From Fidelibacterota bacterium (lineage in GTDB: Bacteria; Fidelibacterota; Marinisomatia; SCGC-AAA003-L08; TS1B11): a stretch of 64,000 nt of DNA. A program made the position numbers and the translations under genes. The stretch's first letter is position 1; every line of letters begins with the position of its first letter. A model generated the notes under the pieces. The model had not been told where the DNA came from and did not search any database. It was given only the letters and a program-made list of their open reading frames with translations. This document shows, in pieces, positions 43,946 through 53,257 of this stretch. The stretch spans positions 2,597,075-2,661,074 of the forward strand of contig CP070638.1 of assembly GCA_020354025.1 (NCBI GenBank). The letters run 5' to 3'.

Positions 43946-44761
43946 TTAAGCTGATTCCTCCCCATTGCGATAGCGGTTCCAGATCTCATCCATTTCTTCC
44001 AGGGTGGCATCCTCGGGAGTCTTGCCTCGCTTTTGCAGCTCCTTCTCAATGTTTCGGAAACGGTATTCGAACTTTGCGATGGTGCGTCGGAGGGCCTCTT
44101 CGGCACTCACACCCAGGAAGCGGCCCAGGTTCACCAGGCTGAATAACAGGTCACCCAGCTCATCTTCGAGAGAATCGAGATCATCCGCCAGGTGGGCATC
44201 CCGTAGCTCGTCCAGCTCTTCCTGGACTTTGTTCCATACCGGCTCTATCTCGTTCCAGTCAAAACCGGCGTAGGCGGCCTTCTCCTGGATACGGCGGGCC
44301 CGGGTGAGAGCCGGCAGGTGCCGCGGCACCCCGTCCATACGAGACCCCCGTTCCTTCTCCCGCTGTTTTGCCGCCTCCCAATTCTGCTTGGCGTGAAAAG
44401 CGGCCTCGGTATGTGTTTCACCAAAAACATGAGGGTGCCGGTCGATGAGCTTCCGGGTCAGAGCTGCCATGCATTCCTCCAGGGTGAACCAATCCTTATC
44501 CTCGGCAATGGCGCCCTGAAACAGCACATGGAGTAGAAGGTCACCCAACTCCTCCTTCATGGCTTGGCGGTCCTCACCTTCTATGCTCTCGATCACCTCG
44601 TAGGTTTCCTCCAGCAGATAGGGAATTAGGCTGCGGGAGGTCTGCTCCCGGTCCCAGGGGCAGCCATCCGGGGCGCGGAGTCTGTCTAGGACACTCAGCA
44701 GCTCAGTCAGACGCTCGCCAATCGCCGGTGGGCGTGTCCGGGGTAGGTCTTCAATTTTCAT
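43946..44761 (-). CDS. mazG: MazG nucleoside triphosphate pyrophosphohydrolase
   Basis: 271 aa from ATG 44761, with GAGG 9 bases upstream. The upstream open frame to 44950 is an overlap with the CBS gene and has no start signal. Both MazG domains are complete, with Glu-rich metal sites EETYEVIESIEGED, KEELGDLLLHVLFQ and, in the second domain, QEELDELRDAH and EDELGDLLFSLVNLGRFLG. It hydrolyses NTPs to NMP and PPi and limits abnormal or excess nucleotides and ppGpp effects. Its start overlaps the CBS gene by 11 bases. Confidence 0.96.
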   Translation of the reverse strand: MKIEDLPRTRPPAIGERLTELLSVLDRLRAPDGCPWDREQTSRSLIPYLLEETYEVIESIEGEDRQAMKEELGDLLLHVLFQGAIAEDKDWFTLEECMAALTRKLIDRHPHVFGETHTEAAFHAKQNWEAAKQREKERGSRMDGVPRHLPALTRARRIQEKAAYAGFDWNEIEPVWNKVQEELDELRDAHLADDLDSLEDELGDLLFSLVNLGRFLGVSAEEALRRTIAKFEYRFRNIEKELQKRGKTPEDATLEEMDEIWNRYRNGEESA

Positions 44762-46040
44762 GGGTATCATCCTCAGCTTCGGCCTTCCGGGCACTGATCT
44801 GGACTTTCGCGATGCGGTTGCCCTCCAGGGTCTTGACAGTAAATCGCCGCCCGCGGTCAGTGATCCATTGCCCGACGGAGGGTATCCTGTCAAAGCGGTC
44901 GAATAGGAATCCTCCGAGCGTATCGTAGTCCCGGTCATCGGGGAAAACATGCGGCAGTCGGTATCCTAGGTCATCCAGGGCTACTCCGGCGTCAACCAGG
45001 AACTCGTCCCGGCCAAGCGGCCTGATTTCCGCCTCTTCAAGGTCGAAGGGGTCCCGCAGCTCCCCTAAAACCTCCTCGACTACGTCTTCCAGTGTAACCA
45101 GTCCCGCTGTGCCGCCGAACTCGTCCACCACGATGGCCACGCTCGTACGGCGGTCCTTGAAGTCCTGGAGCAGAGAGACTACCCCTTTACTCTCGGGAAC
45201 AAAGAACGGGGCCCGCGCCAGACGGATCAGGTTCACATCGGGATGAGGTCCGTCCACGTATGGCAGAATGTCCTTGGCATACAGAATACCTCGAACATCG
45301 TCAATAGCCTCCTTGTAGATAGGGATCTTGGATACCTGCCGGGTGCGGATCAGTTCCAGAGCTTCCTCCAATCCTGATCGGGTCTCCAATGCCAGTATAT
45401 CCACCCTGGGTGTCATAATCTCGTGGACCGCTGTGTCACCGAACTCGAAAATGGAATGGATGATCTCAGTCTCGCTCTGTGCCAGGGTGCCCCGATCAAG
45501 TCCGACCCTGGCCAGGTCTTTTAATTCCTCTTCCGACATGAACATACCCTCGGGTCTGATTCCCAACAGCCGTGTAACAAGGTGGGTGAAGCCATAAATC
45601 AGGCTGCCCAGCGGATAGAGGACCATTACTAGGATCTTTACTGGTCCCTTGGCAAAACGGGCGAAAGTTGTGGTATGACGGAGGGCCAGAAGCTTGGGCA
45701 CGATCTCACCAAAGAGGAGCACTACCATAGTTACTACAATGGACTCCACGACCAGTAACAGGGAGAGCCCTAGCCCCAGACGACGGGCAAGATCAGCTGT
45801 GAGTAGGGCGGCCACAAAGGCCATGGTGATATTTACCAGAGTATTACCCGTAAGCAGGGAAATGAGCAGGTGCCGTGGCCGCTGGAGAATGGTCAGGATA
45901 CCGCTGTGAATTGCAGTGTCTTCGCCATAATCCTTGATGCGGCTCTGCAAGCGGAAAAAGGCCGTCTCCGCCCCGGAAAGCAATCCACTGAGAATTAGGA
46001 GCCCTGCGAATAGGGCTAGGTTAACGAGTATCCCGCTCAT
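44751..46040 (-). CDS. CNNM/CorC-type CBS-domain membrane protein
   Basis: 429 aa from ATG 46040, inside the ybeY end (20-base overlap). A longer ORF to 46118 would add 26 residues. The N-terminal DUF21 domain has four helices and the conserved LSGLLSGAETAFFRLQ. Two CBS motifs follow (VHEIMTPRVDILALE, VSKIPIYKEAIDDVRGILYAKDIL) and then the CorC/HlyC domain with VVDEFGGTAGLVTLEDVVEEVLGE. Relatives include YtfL/YhdP and TlyC 'haemolysins' and CorC; they handle Mg2+ or polyamine efflux. The block pgpH-ybeY-CBS-mazG is transcribed together. Confidence 0.93.
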   Translation of the reverse strand: MSGILVNLALFAGLLILSGLLSGAETAFFRLQSRIKDYGEDTAIHSGILTILQRPRHLLISLLTGNTLVNITMAFVAALLTADLARRLGLGLSLLLVVESIVVTMVVLLFGEIVPKLLALRHTTTFARFAKGPVKILVMVLYPLGSLIYGFTHLVTRLLGIRPEGMFMSEEELKDLARVGLDRGTLAQSETEIIHSIFEFGDTAVHEIMTPRVDILALETRSGLEEALELIRTRQVSKIPIYKEAIDDVRGILYAKDILPYVDGPHPDVNLIRLARAPFFVPESKGVVSLLQDFKDRRTSVAIVVDEFGGTAGLVTLEDVVEEVLGELRDPFDLEEAEIRPLGRDEFLVDAGVALDDLGYRLPHVFPDDRDYDTLGGFLFDRFDRIPSVGQWITDRGRRFTVKTLEGNRIAKVQISARKAEAEDDTHEN

Positions 46041-46473
46041 GATTCTGGGTATCGGGAGTCTGGGCCAGGAAATGATCTTCACGGGCGCGCATTTTTGCCT
46101 GTTCCTCGGGTGTATCATCCTTTATCCCCAACAGGTGCAGACAGCCGTGAATCACCAGACGCATCAGCTCCCGTGGATATGGTTCGTTATATAACTTGCT
46201 GTTCTCCAGGGCGCGCTCCGTGCTGATATAGATTTCTCCATCCAGCGGTTCAGAAGGGTCGTTAAGGTTGAATGCGATAACGTCGGTGTAGTGGTCCTGG
46301 CCGAAAAAGCGATTCTTCAGCTGACGGAGGTCTTCATCATCGGTGAAAACAACCTGGACCCGGCCGGTGTCGGTGCCGTTTTCGGTCAGTGCTGCTGTAG
46401 TCAGGGAGGTTACTGTTTCCGCTGGCAGGGGCGGAGGCTCCCCGCTTTGCGTATCGCTGCTGACCGTGATCAC
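46021..46473 (-). CDS. ybeY: YbeY rRNA-maturation endoribonuclease
   Basis: 150 aa. The metal motif is HGCLHLLGIKDDTPEEQAKM, where the usual third His (in GYDH) is Asp, as in Bacteroidetes-type proteins. The central FGQDHYTDVIAFNL and the DGEIYIS strand fit the family. YbeY matures 16S rRNA 3' ends and participates in ribosome quality control. It overlaps the HD-protein stop by 4 bases and the CBS gene by 20. pgpH-ybeY linkage is common in bacteria. Confidence 0.95.
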   Translation of the reverse strand: MITVSSDTQSGEPPPLPAETVTSLTTAALTENGTDTGRVQVVFTDDEDLRQLKNRFFGQDHYTDVIAFNLNDPSEPLDGEIYISTERALENSKLYNEPYPRELMRLVIHGCLHLLGIKDDTPEEQAKMRAREDHFLAQTPDTQNHERDTR

Positions 46474-48866
46474 TCGGTGGGCGTTCCCTCGAAGACCGCG
46501 GCTTTCGGTAACTCTTTTATCTCGGTTACCTCTTCCTCCGCCGGCTTCTTTTCGGTTGTAGGATAGGGAAGCCTCACATGGTAGATCCCTTTCAAAACAC
46601 CGATTATCCCCGTCCCGGTTGCGGCGTCTCCCCGGATGCGGTTAATCTCTTCAAGGGTTAGGGGACAATCATCAAGCTGCCCGTCAATCATACGCATCTC
46701 GATGATAGTGTTCACCATCTGCCGGATGCGGGGCAGGGTGGGCTTGCTGATAGACTTGGTTGCAGCCTCAATTGCCTCACACAGCATAAGGATTCCTGTC
46801 TCTCTGGTGTTTGGCTTGGGACCGCCGTAACGGAATGTATCTTCTCGTACCCTGTCGGGGCCGCCGTCCTCGCTGAGGGCCTTCTGATAAAAGTATTCAA
46901 CCCGGGCTGTGCCATGGTGCATCGGGATGAAATCCACCACCGCCTGTGGCAAGCCGTATTCCCGGGCAAGGCGCAGCCCCTCCCTTACGTGCGAGATCAC
47001 CACCTTGGCGCTCAGGTGGGGGGCGATGGTGTCGTGAGGATTTTCCATCCTGAACTGGTTCTCGATGAAATATTCCGGTCGGGCCAGCTTGCCGATATCG
47101 TGATAATAAGCCCCCACCCGGCAGAGCAGACTGTTGGCGCCGATAGTGTTGGCCGCCGCTTCTGCCAGGTTCCCTACGATAATGCTATGACTGAAAGTTC
47201 CGTTGGCTTCACGGCTGAGACGTCGCAGCAGGGGATGGTTGAAATCGGACAGCTCCAGGAGGGTGAGGTTGGTGGTCATACCGAAAATGACCTCGAGGAT
47301 GCCGATGAGACCATATACCATGATAGGCGAGAGCAGCCCGTTTATTGAGGCGTACATCAGATGGATACCCAGGGTGGTCAGATTGGTCCACTTGAGGAAC
47401 TCCACGGTGGTAATCCCTACGGCGTAGGCTAATACGATATAGATGATGGCTGTGAATATCTGCCGCCGACGGCGCAATTGCCGGACGGCATAAATGGCCA
47501 CGCTGCCCGCTAACAAATTCACCAATGCGAAGTCTACCTTATTACCGACCAGAAAGCCCATCATCAGAGCAAGAGACACGGTGGCAATTATACTCGTGCG
47601 GGCATCGAAAAGGATGGTGAACATCATCGCCACTACAGTGAAGGGGATCAGATACTCCGAGAGCTCAAAACGGTGGTGAAATAGACTGGCTATAGCCAGG
47701 ATGAAGACGATTAAAAGATTGGTCAGCAGCAGGACACGATTCTGCTGGAACCAGGAATTACGGTAGATATACAGCCAGGTGTAGAAAAAGAGCAACAGAA
47801 TAATGGTGATCGCTACCATCCCGATTTTTGGCAGCCAGAGCTGAAATCCCCCGGCGGAAGCAATAGCCTGGGATTTCGCAGCTGCTAGGGAGTTGAGTTT
47901 CTCGAGGATTTCAGGTGTTACCCTGGTATTACCATCCACGATTCGCTCATTTTTAAGGACGAATCCCTTGGAGATGGGCACCTTACCCACGGCGGCTTCC
48001 TGGCGGCGCTGGGTCGTCTCGTCATCATAGATGAGGTTAGGCCGGATGAAGTAGATAAGCAGATCCGATGCTACCGAAATTTCGGTGGCCGCTTCAACCG
48101 GATACTGAGCCTGGAGACGGGTCTTGGCCTTGGCCCAGGCCTCATCCAGGTCTACCAGGAATTGAAGGTCTATCTCCTCTTCCACCCCCTCGCTGGCGAG
48201 CGCGATGGGGGCTTCCCCCAACTGGCTCTTGGGCAGGTCCAGGACTCCTTCAGCAAGAATGTCACGGATAATCCTTTCCAGCTCACGCTGGAGTCGGCTG
48301 TAATTGATAATCCTGCCTTCAGGTGTCTCCCCGATGAAAAAGCTGTTCCAGTGCGGAGCGTTCAGATCCAGAGGAAATCTGAGGGCGAAGTTGCTGCGAA
48401 GGTCTAACACCTCAGTGCTGTCGCGTTCCACCGCCTGTTGAATCTCTTCATAGCGTTCGTCGTAGCGATAGCGGTATGCCCGCTGCCGATTCTGGGTCAG
48501 CTGGTTTTCAGCGCGCCGAATGCGTCTGACTCGCGTGAACAGGTCCACTATGCCGTTGAGCTGGGCAGTGGTGATCTGAGGATCACGTCGGAATAGATAT
48601 GGCACTGACAGCCGGGCGGCCTCACGCTCGCTCTCCAGTGTCTCGGCGTTTTTCAGTACGGGAAAGTTGAACGGTGCGATAATGGCGTCCTGGGTAATCT
48701 CGTTCAGGTCGTAGCGATATTCAAACTGATCACCAATGGGAAATAACCAGGAGATGACCGAGATACTGCCTATAAAGATCAGTACTCGATAGAAGCGATC
48801 GGTTCGCAACCAGGATAGGTATGGCAGTGATCTCAATGGGGACCCGGATTTCCTGGCCTTTATCAT
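46470..48866 (-). CDS. PgpH-type 7TM HD phosphodiesterase
   Basis: 798 aa. An N-terminal helix (about 26-46) precedes a large extracytoplasmic 7TMR-HDED-type domain (about 50-345). A block of seven to eight helices follows (about 350-520). The HD domain carries NGTFSHSIIVGNLAEAA near 560, YYHDIGKL near 588, and later HLSAKVVISHVREG and PMHHGTARVEY. The metal-binding His/Asp set is complete. Characterised members hydrolyse c-di-AMP at the cytoplasmic side and respond to external signals. It is the first gene of the ybeY block. The substrate is not proven in this lineage. Confidence 0.93.
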   Translation of the reverse strand: MIKARKSGSPLRSLPYLSWLRTDRFYRVLIFIGSISVISWLFPIGDQFEYRYDLNEITQDAIIAPFNFPVLKNAETLESEREAARLSVPYLFRRDPQITTAQLNGIVDLFTRVRRIRRAENQLTQNRQRAYRYRYDERYEEIQQAVERDSTEVLDLRSNFALRFPLDLNAPHWNSFFIGETPEGRIINYSRLQRELERIIRDILAEGVLDLPKSQLGEAPIALASEGVEEEIDLQFLVDLDEAWAKAKTRLQAQYPVEAATEISVASDLLIYFIRPNLIYDDETTQRRQEAAVGKVPISKGFVLKNERIVDGNTRVTPEILEKLNSLAAAKSQAIASAGGFQLWLPKIGMVAITIILLLFFYTWLYIYRNSWFQQNRVLLLTNLLIVFILAIASLFHHRFELSEYLIPFTVVAMMFTILFDARTSIIATVSLALMMGFLVGNKVDFALVNLLAGSVAIYAVRQLRRRRQIFTAIIYIVLAYAVGITTVEFLKWTNLTTLGIHLMYASINGLLSPIMVYGLIGILEVIFGMTTNLTLLELSDFNHPLLRRLSREANGTFSHSIIVGNLAEAAANTIGANSLLCRVGAYYHDIGKLARPEYFIENQFRMENPHDTIAPHLSAKVVISHVREGLRLAREYGLPQAVVDFIPMHHGTARVEYFYQKALSEDGGPDRVREDTFRYGGPKPNTRETGILMLCEAIEAATKSISKPTLPRIRQMVNTIIEMRMIDGQLDDCPLTLEEINRIRGDAATGTGIIGVLKGIYHVRLPYPTTEKKPAEEEVTEIKELPKAAVFEGTPTE

Positions 48867-48978
48867 AGTCTCAGGGTTCCCTCTACTATCTGTCGGGCGA
48901 TGAACGTCCGCTGTACTTCGCCGGTCTCCGGCTCATCGGGATAATGGCGCTGTTCCATAACCTTTTTGTGATTCGAAC

Positions 48979-49992
48979 CTACCATTTGATTAACGCCGAA
49001 GCCCAGGTAAAACCGGAGCCGAAAGCTACCAGCACTACATAGTCACCGGATTGAATACGCCCCTCGCTGATGGCCTCCGCCATGGCGATGGGAATACTGG
49101 CTGCCGTTGTATTGCCGTACTTCTGGATATTGGAATAGATCAGGTCATTGGGGCCGCCGAGCCGATTAGCCACCATCTGGCTGATACGCAAGTTCGCCTG
49201 GTGAGGGATCACCAGGGTGATATCATCCATATTGAGATTATTGGCTTGCAGGGCCTCCACAATGGCCTCGGGGAAACGGGCTACGGCGTGCCGGAATACC
49301 TCTCGACCGTTCATTTTAAGGCGGTGCCGTCCCGCTTCCAGGTCCGCAGTGGAAATGGTCGGATTGTTGCGCGTAGAGGGCGACTCGACCCACAGCTCCC
49401 GGGCATATTTACCTTCGGAGTGAAGGTGTGTGCTTAAAATGCCACGGTCCTCTTCGGTGGCGGAAATAATCGCCGCACCGGCACCATCACCGAAAATGAC
49501 GCTCACGTCTCGTCCTTCATCCGATAGGTCCAGGCCACTGGATTGGGCCTCCGCTCCGATCAACAGAATGTTTCGGTACACACCCGTCTTGATATACTGA
49601 TCGGCGATGGACAAGCCGTACACGAATCCGGAGCATTGGACCCGGATATCCAGAGCTCCGATTTCCCGAAAGCCCATACGGTCCTGGAGCAGACAACCCG
49701 AGCCGGGCAGATAATGGTCCGGGGTGCAGGTGGCGAAAATGATCAGATCAATATCATCCACGGTGAGCGAGGCCGATTTCAGAGCCTCTTCGACGGCTGG
49801 GATCGCCAGGTCCGTGGTCCCCTCACCATCAGCCGCAAAACGCCTGGTCTGGATGCCGGTGCGTTCCTGAATCCATTCGTCGCTCGTGTCCATGATAGCG
49901 GCCAGATCATCGTTGGTTACCACTTTCTCCGGGACGAAAAAGCCTGTACCGGAAATATACGCATGCCTTACATCGGATCGGGGCTGGGTCAC
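48979..49992 (-). CDS. fabH: 3-oxoacyl-ACP synthase III (FabH)
   Basis: 337 aa from a GTG at 49992 that overlaps the recJ stop by 4 bases. The catalytic Cys120 is in IRVQCSGFVYG, the His in VIPHQANLRI and the Asn in KYGNTTAASIP. The N-terminal ISGTGFFVPEKVVTNDDL and DTSDEWIQERTGI are also characteristic. It condenses acyl-CoA with malonyl-ACP to start fatty-acid synthesis in the cytoplasm. The length is normal. Other fab genes are not in this window. Confidence 0.95.
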   Translation of the reverse strand: MTQPRSDVRHAYISGTGFFVPEKVVTNDDLAAIMDTSDEWIQERTGIQTRRFAADGEGTTDLAIPAVEEALKSASLTVDDIDLIIFATCTPDHYLPGSGCLLQDRMGFREIGALDIRVQCSGFVYGLSIADQYIKTGVYRNILLIGAEAQSSGLDLSDEGRDVSVIFGDGAGAAIISATEEDRGILSTHLHSEGKYARELWVESPSTRNNPTISTADLEAGRHRLKMNGREVFRHAVARFPEAIVEALQANNLNMDDITLVIPHQANLRISQMVANRLGGPNDLIYSNIQKYGNTTAASIPIAMAEAISEGRIQSGDYVVLVAFGSGFTWASALIKW

Positions 49993-51710
49993 TGTGAGTC
50001 TCCTATTTTGATGTCTTTAAGTTGCAGCTGAATCTTCCGGCTTCCCTGCCATTTATTTTCTTCTACAACGTAAGCGATATTCAGGGGCTTTTTCAAGACT
50101 AGTTTTTCGAAATGGTCAGCCAGATCAAAGCCGATGGCATCGAAGGTGGTGCTGTTTTGCACAAGTCGGCATTTCAGGTGGCTGGCGGATTCTCCCACCA
50201 GGCGCGGTACTCCGGCTACTCGTACACCTCGGGCTGTAAATACCGGACGTCTGTTTCCCGGCCCGTAGGGAGCCAGCGAATCAAGAAAGCGCAAGAACCG
50301 GCTGTCGATGAGGTCCAGCGGGCACTCCCCTTCAACGGTGAGATGTGGCTGCAACTGCTCATCGGTGAGCTGCTTGTCGGCCCAGGCAAGGAAGCGGTCG
50401 GTGAAAACCGACAGGGCCTCGTGTTTTACGGAAAGTCCCGCCGCTACTGCGTGGCCGCCGTAGTTCAGAAGATGCTCCCGGCACTGGGTCAAGGCCTCGT
50501 ACAGGTCAAACCCGGCCATGCTCCGGGCAGAGCCCTTCCCTACGCCGTTTTCCATGGCAATGATAACTGGCGGCCGGTGAAACAGGTCTCGGATACGGGC
50601 CGCAACGATTCCGATTACCCCTTGGTGCCAGTCCTCACCGCTGATCACCAGGGCTTTCTCCCGGCTGAGATCGTGGTGGGCGTTGACCCGGAAAATGGCC
50701 TCTTCTACGGTATTTTCCTGGATTATCCTGCGCCGGTCGTTCTCCGCCACGAGCTCCCGGGCTATATTAACCGCTAGGTAGCGGTTATCGGTGGTGAGCA
50801 ATTTAACCGCCCGCCCGGCATCCCCGAGGCGTCCGGCGGCGTTGAGCTTGGGAGCGATACCGAATACCAGGCGCCCTACCGTTACGTCTTTCCCGGCCAG
50901 TCCCGATACCTGCCAGAGGGCTGATATACCCGGCCGAGACCGCTCCCGGATGAGCCGAAGCCCCTCACTCACGATGGCCCTGTTCTCATCCAGGACAGGA
51001 ACCAGGTCGGCGGCTGTCCCCAGAGCCACGAGGTCTACGTGATCCCATGCTAGGGCGGGATCGTAACCGCCCTTCTCGGCAACCGCCAGGGCTAGCTTGA
51101 AAGCCACCCCGCCCCCGCACAGACCCTCGAAAGGATAGGTGCAGTCCTCTAGCTTGGGATTCAGGATGGCGACAGCGGTGGGCAGTTCGGTGTCGGGGGT
51201 ATGATGGTCGGTGATGATCACGTCAATGCCCTTCTCCCTGGCCCGGTTTACCTGCTCTAGGGCGCTGATGCCGCAGTCGCAGGTGATCAGTAGGTCAGCA
51301 CCGATCAGCGCCGCGTAGTCTACACCACCCTTCGAGAAACCATAGCCTTCCGTCTCACGGCTGGGAATATAAGTCGATACCTTGGCGCCTATTGATTTTA
51401 GGAAGAGGTAGAGTAGGGAGGCTCCGGTAGTGCCATCCACATCATAGTCGCCGAAGATGAGGATCGGGCGCTTGGCGCCGATTTGCTCAAGCACCCGGTC
51501 CACAGCCGCTTCCATATCATTCAGGAGGAAGGGATCGTGCAGCTGCGCCGGGTCAGGATTGAAGAAGGGTATCCCCATTTCCCGGCTGGCAATCCCCCGG
51601 TGGACGAGGACCCGGGCATAGATCTCCGGTATGTTGAACTCCTGCTCCGCCTGGCGGACCAGGGCAAGATCAGGCTGGGTGGATTTCCAGCGGGTGTTTA
51701 CAGCGGACAA
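49989..51710 (-). CDS. recJ: Single-strand exonuclease RecJ
   Basis: 573 aa from a TTG at 51710. The DHH domain has IFGDYDVDGTTGASLL near 84, LLITCDCGIS near 136 and the name-giving DVIITDHHTP near 165. The DHHA1 domain has KGSARSMAGFDLYEAL and YGGHAVAAGLSV near 395-430. The C-terminal OB region runs to the end. It degrades 5' ends of single strands in repair and recombination, and SSB assists it. The start is uncertain by a few residues. The transcript continues to fabH; rnpB ends just upstream of the gene. Confidence 0.96.
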   Translation of the reverse strand: MSAVNTRWKSTQPDLALVRQAEQEFNIPEIYARVLVHRGIASREMGIPFFNPDPAQLHDPFLLNDMEAAVDRVLEQIGAKRPILIFGDYDVDGTTGASLLYLFLKSIGAKVSTYIPSRETEGYGFSKGGVDYAALIGADLLITCDCGISALEQVNRAREKGIDVIITDHHTPDTELPTAVAILNPKLEDCTYPFEGLCGGGVAFKLALAVAEKGGYDPALAWDHVDLVALGTAADLVPVLDENRAIVSEGLRLIRERSRPGISALWQVSGLAGKDVTVGRLVFGIAPKLNAAGRLGDAGRAVKLLTTDNRYLAVNIARELVAENDRRRIIQENTVEEAIFRVNAHHDLSREKALVISGEDWHQGVIGIVAARIRDLFHRPPVIIAMENGVGKGSARSMAGFDLYEALTQCREHLLNYGGHAVAAGLSVKHEALSVFTDRFLAWADKQLTDEQLQPHLTVEGECPLDLIDSRFLRFLDSLAPYGPGNRRPVFTARGVRVAGVPRLVGESASHLKCRLVQNSTTFDAIGFDLADHFEKLVLKKPLNIAYVVEENKWQGSRKIQLQLKDIKIGDSQ

Positions 51711-51757
51711 ACCAGGTGGTCCTTTTCGGTCCTTGCACTAAAGAATAATAAAAGTTT

Positions 51758-52256
51758 GGAGACCGGACTATAAGCCGAATTCTGTATCCGTCGGTTGACG
51801 AATGATGGCTATTCATCTGGCCCCGGCTTCACAACCGGGATCAAGCGACCTACCCGCTCCGAGTCCCGATACCTCGGGACACCGGCGGATCACTGGCTCC
51901 CGTCAGTCAGCTGGTCCCGCCAGAGGCGGAGCTGATGGAAAGGGAACGGAGCTGTTCGGTCTTGCTCCCGGCGGGGTTTGCCAGCTCCCCGGCTCGCGCC
52001 GGAGACTGGTGGTCTCTTACACCACCGTTTCACCTTTGCTCCACCCGCCAGAGCGGATGGGGCCGTCTTGTTTCTGTGGCACTTTCCGTAGCCCCGACCC
52101 GTTTCCCCGAAAGGACAAAGCCGCGGCCCCCTCCCGTTAGGAGGCGCCGTATCCTGCGGAGTTCGGACTTTCCTCTCTCCATCCCCGTCTGCCAATCCCG
52201 AAAGAGATTCCTCCGGGAAGCACACGGAATGGAAAGCAGCCATCCGGCCGGTCTCC
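51758..52256 (-). ncRNA. rnpB: RNase P RNA, class A, long form
   Basis: The minus strand holds the universal GAGGAAAGTCCG near the 5' side, the P10-P11 segment GGAAAGTGCCACAGAAAC, GGTGAAACGGTGGTGTAAGAG, GGCAAACCCCGCCGGGAGCAAG, GGGTAGGTCGCTTGAT and AGATGAATAGCCATC near the 3' side. The outermost P1 helix pairs GGAGACCGG at 52248-52256 with CCGGTCTCC at 51758-51766, which sets both ends. The size, 499 nt, exceeds the common 350-420. The extra length is mainly between the conserved GAGCAAGACC and GGGTAGG segments. It is the catalytic RNA that removes 5' leaders of pre-tRNAs. A protein partner (rnpA) is not in this window. Confidence 0.95.
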
Positions 52257-52263
52257 ACAGGCT

Positions 52264-52269
52264 AATTTA
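52264..52269 (-). promoter_or_regulatory. -10 box of rnpB
   Basis: TAAATT on the minus strand, 7 bases before the predicted 5' end at 52256. A weak TGCCCA lies 18 bases further upstream. Confidence 0.55.
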
Positions 52270-52308
52270 CGAGTAATTTGCTCAGTTTGGGCAGGATTCC
52301 CTGAACAG

Positions 52309-52337
52309 CACCGGCTCTGATTATGCCGCTGCCGGTG
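52309..52337 (-). terminator. Hairpin after the zinc-ribbon gene
   Basis: CACCGGC/GCCGGTG stem of 7 bp with a 15-base loop, 14 bases after the zinc-ribbon stop. There is no T-run, so it is only a possible terminator. Confidence 0.35.
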
Positions 52338-52350
52338 TGGAATCCGGTCT

Positions 52351-53055
52351 TTATTTTTCCCAGAAAAGGATTACGCCGCAGCTCTCACAGGTAACAATTT
52401 TATCCATCGCCTTGATTTCCACCTGTTGCTGCGGTGGGATGCGGTTGTAGCAAACCCCGCACGCACCCCGACTCATCGATACCACCGCCAGGCCGTCCCG
52501 GGCTTGCCGGATGCGTTCGTAGGCACCCAGATACCTGGATTCGATATGCGACAGTATTTCCGTACGTTCCTGTTCCAGCGCCCTGCCCTCCGCCTCGGTG
52601 GCGGCGATCGTCTTTTGGAGGAATTCCTGCTGGGTGACAAGCTCCGTGCGTCTCTCAGCGGCTTGTAACTCCTCTGCTTTTATCTCGTCGCCCAGCTGCT
52701 GATTCTCCTCGCTTAATTCGAGCAGATGGAACTCGCTGTCATCGAGCACTTTCTTGGCGCTGTCGATTTCCGCCGTGAGGGCATCATAAGCCCGGTTCGT
52801 GGACACCAGCAGGATCTGTTCCTGGTATTTGTTTAGATGCCCGCGCGTCTCTTCAATGGTGGCTTGCAGCTCTAGACGTTCCTTATCGATATGTTTCACC
52901 CGGGCTCGTTTCTCTGTAATGCTCTGCTCCAGGTTTCCCAGCTGCCGGGTGAGGTATTCCACCTGGGCTGGTAGGTCGCCTTTCTGTTCCTCGATCTCCA
53001 TCAGTTGGGAATCAATGGATTGTAGCTTGATCAGCCGGGCGAGGTTTTCTTTCAT
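52351..53055 (-). CDS. Coiled-coil zinc-ribbon protein (DUF164/CT398 type)
   Basis: 234 aa. Residues about 5-170 are a long heptad-rich coiled coil (LARLIKLQSIDSQLMEIEEQK; EEN, EEI patterns). A C4 zinc ribbon follows, with CGVCYNRIPPQQ and TCESCGVILFW. This combination is the C4-type zinc-ribbon family whose members bind nucleic acids or flagellar components in some species; the general role is unknown. It lies between rnpB and the tRNA-Val terminator, in the same direction, and may share the tRNA promoter with readthrough. Confidence 0.9.
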   Translation of the reverse strand: MKENLARLIKLQSIDSQLMEIEEQKGDLPAQVEYLTRQLGNLEQSITEKRARVKHIDKERLELQATIEETRGHLNKYQEQILLVSTNRAYDALTAEIDSAKKVLDDSEFHLLELSEENQQLGDEIKAEELQAAERRTELVTQQEFLQKTIAATEAEGRALEQERTEILSHIESRYLGAYERIRQARDGLAVVSMSRGACGVCYNRIPPQQQVEIKAMDKIVTCESCGVILFWEK

Positions 53056-53079
53056 GACTCCGACCTGCTTCGGGGTATG

Positions 53080-53099
53080 AAAAATGCACCGGGCGGTGC
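53080..53099 (-). terminator. Intrinsic terminator after tRNA-Val
   Basis: On the minus strand, GCACC-GCCC-GGTGC is a perfect hairpin and ATTTTT follows. It lies 85 bases after the tRNA 3' end and before the zinc-ribbon ATG. Confidence 0.75.
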
Positions 53100-53183
53100 G
53101 TATGATCGGACGTAGTTGGGCAGTGTCGGGTGAGGCCTATGCACACCCAATGATAACATCAGCTGGTCAACCACGACGTCATG

Positions 53184-53257
53184 TGGGCGGTATCCGATTC
53201 GAACGGATGACCTCTGCGATGTGAGCGCAGCGCTCTGACCGGCTGAGCTAACCGCCC
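53184..53257 (-). tRNA. tRNA-Val (CAC anticodon)
   Basis: 74 nt cloverleaf on the minus strand: acceptor GGGCGGT/ACCGCCC, D stem GCTC/GAGC, anticodon stem CTGCG/CGCAG with loop CTCACAT (anticodon CAC), T stem ATCCG/CGGAT with loop TTCGAAT, discriminator A. It reads GUG codons. CCA is not encoded. A TAAATT -10 lies at 53273-53278. Confidence 0.97.

Noticed and set aside
44762..44950. N-terminal extension of MazG
   Set aside because: It overlaps the CBS gene, is low in family similarity, and ATG 44761 has a proper ribosome site.
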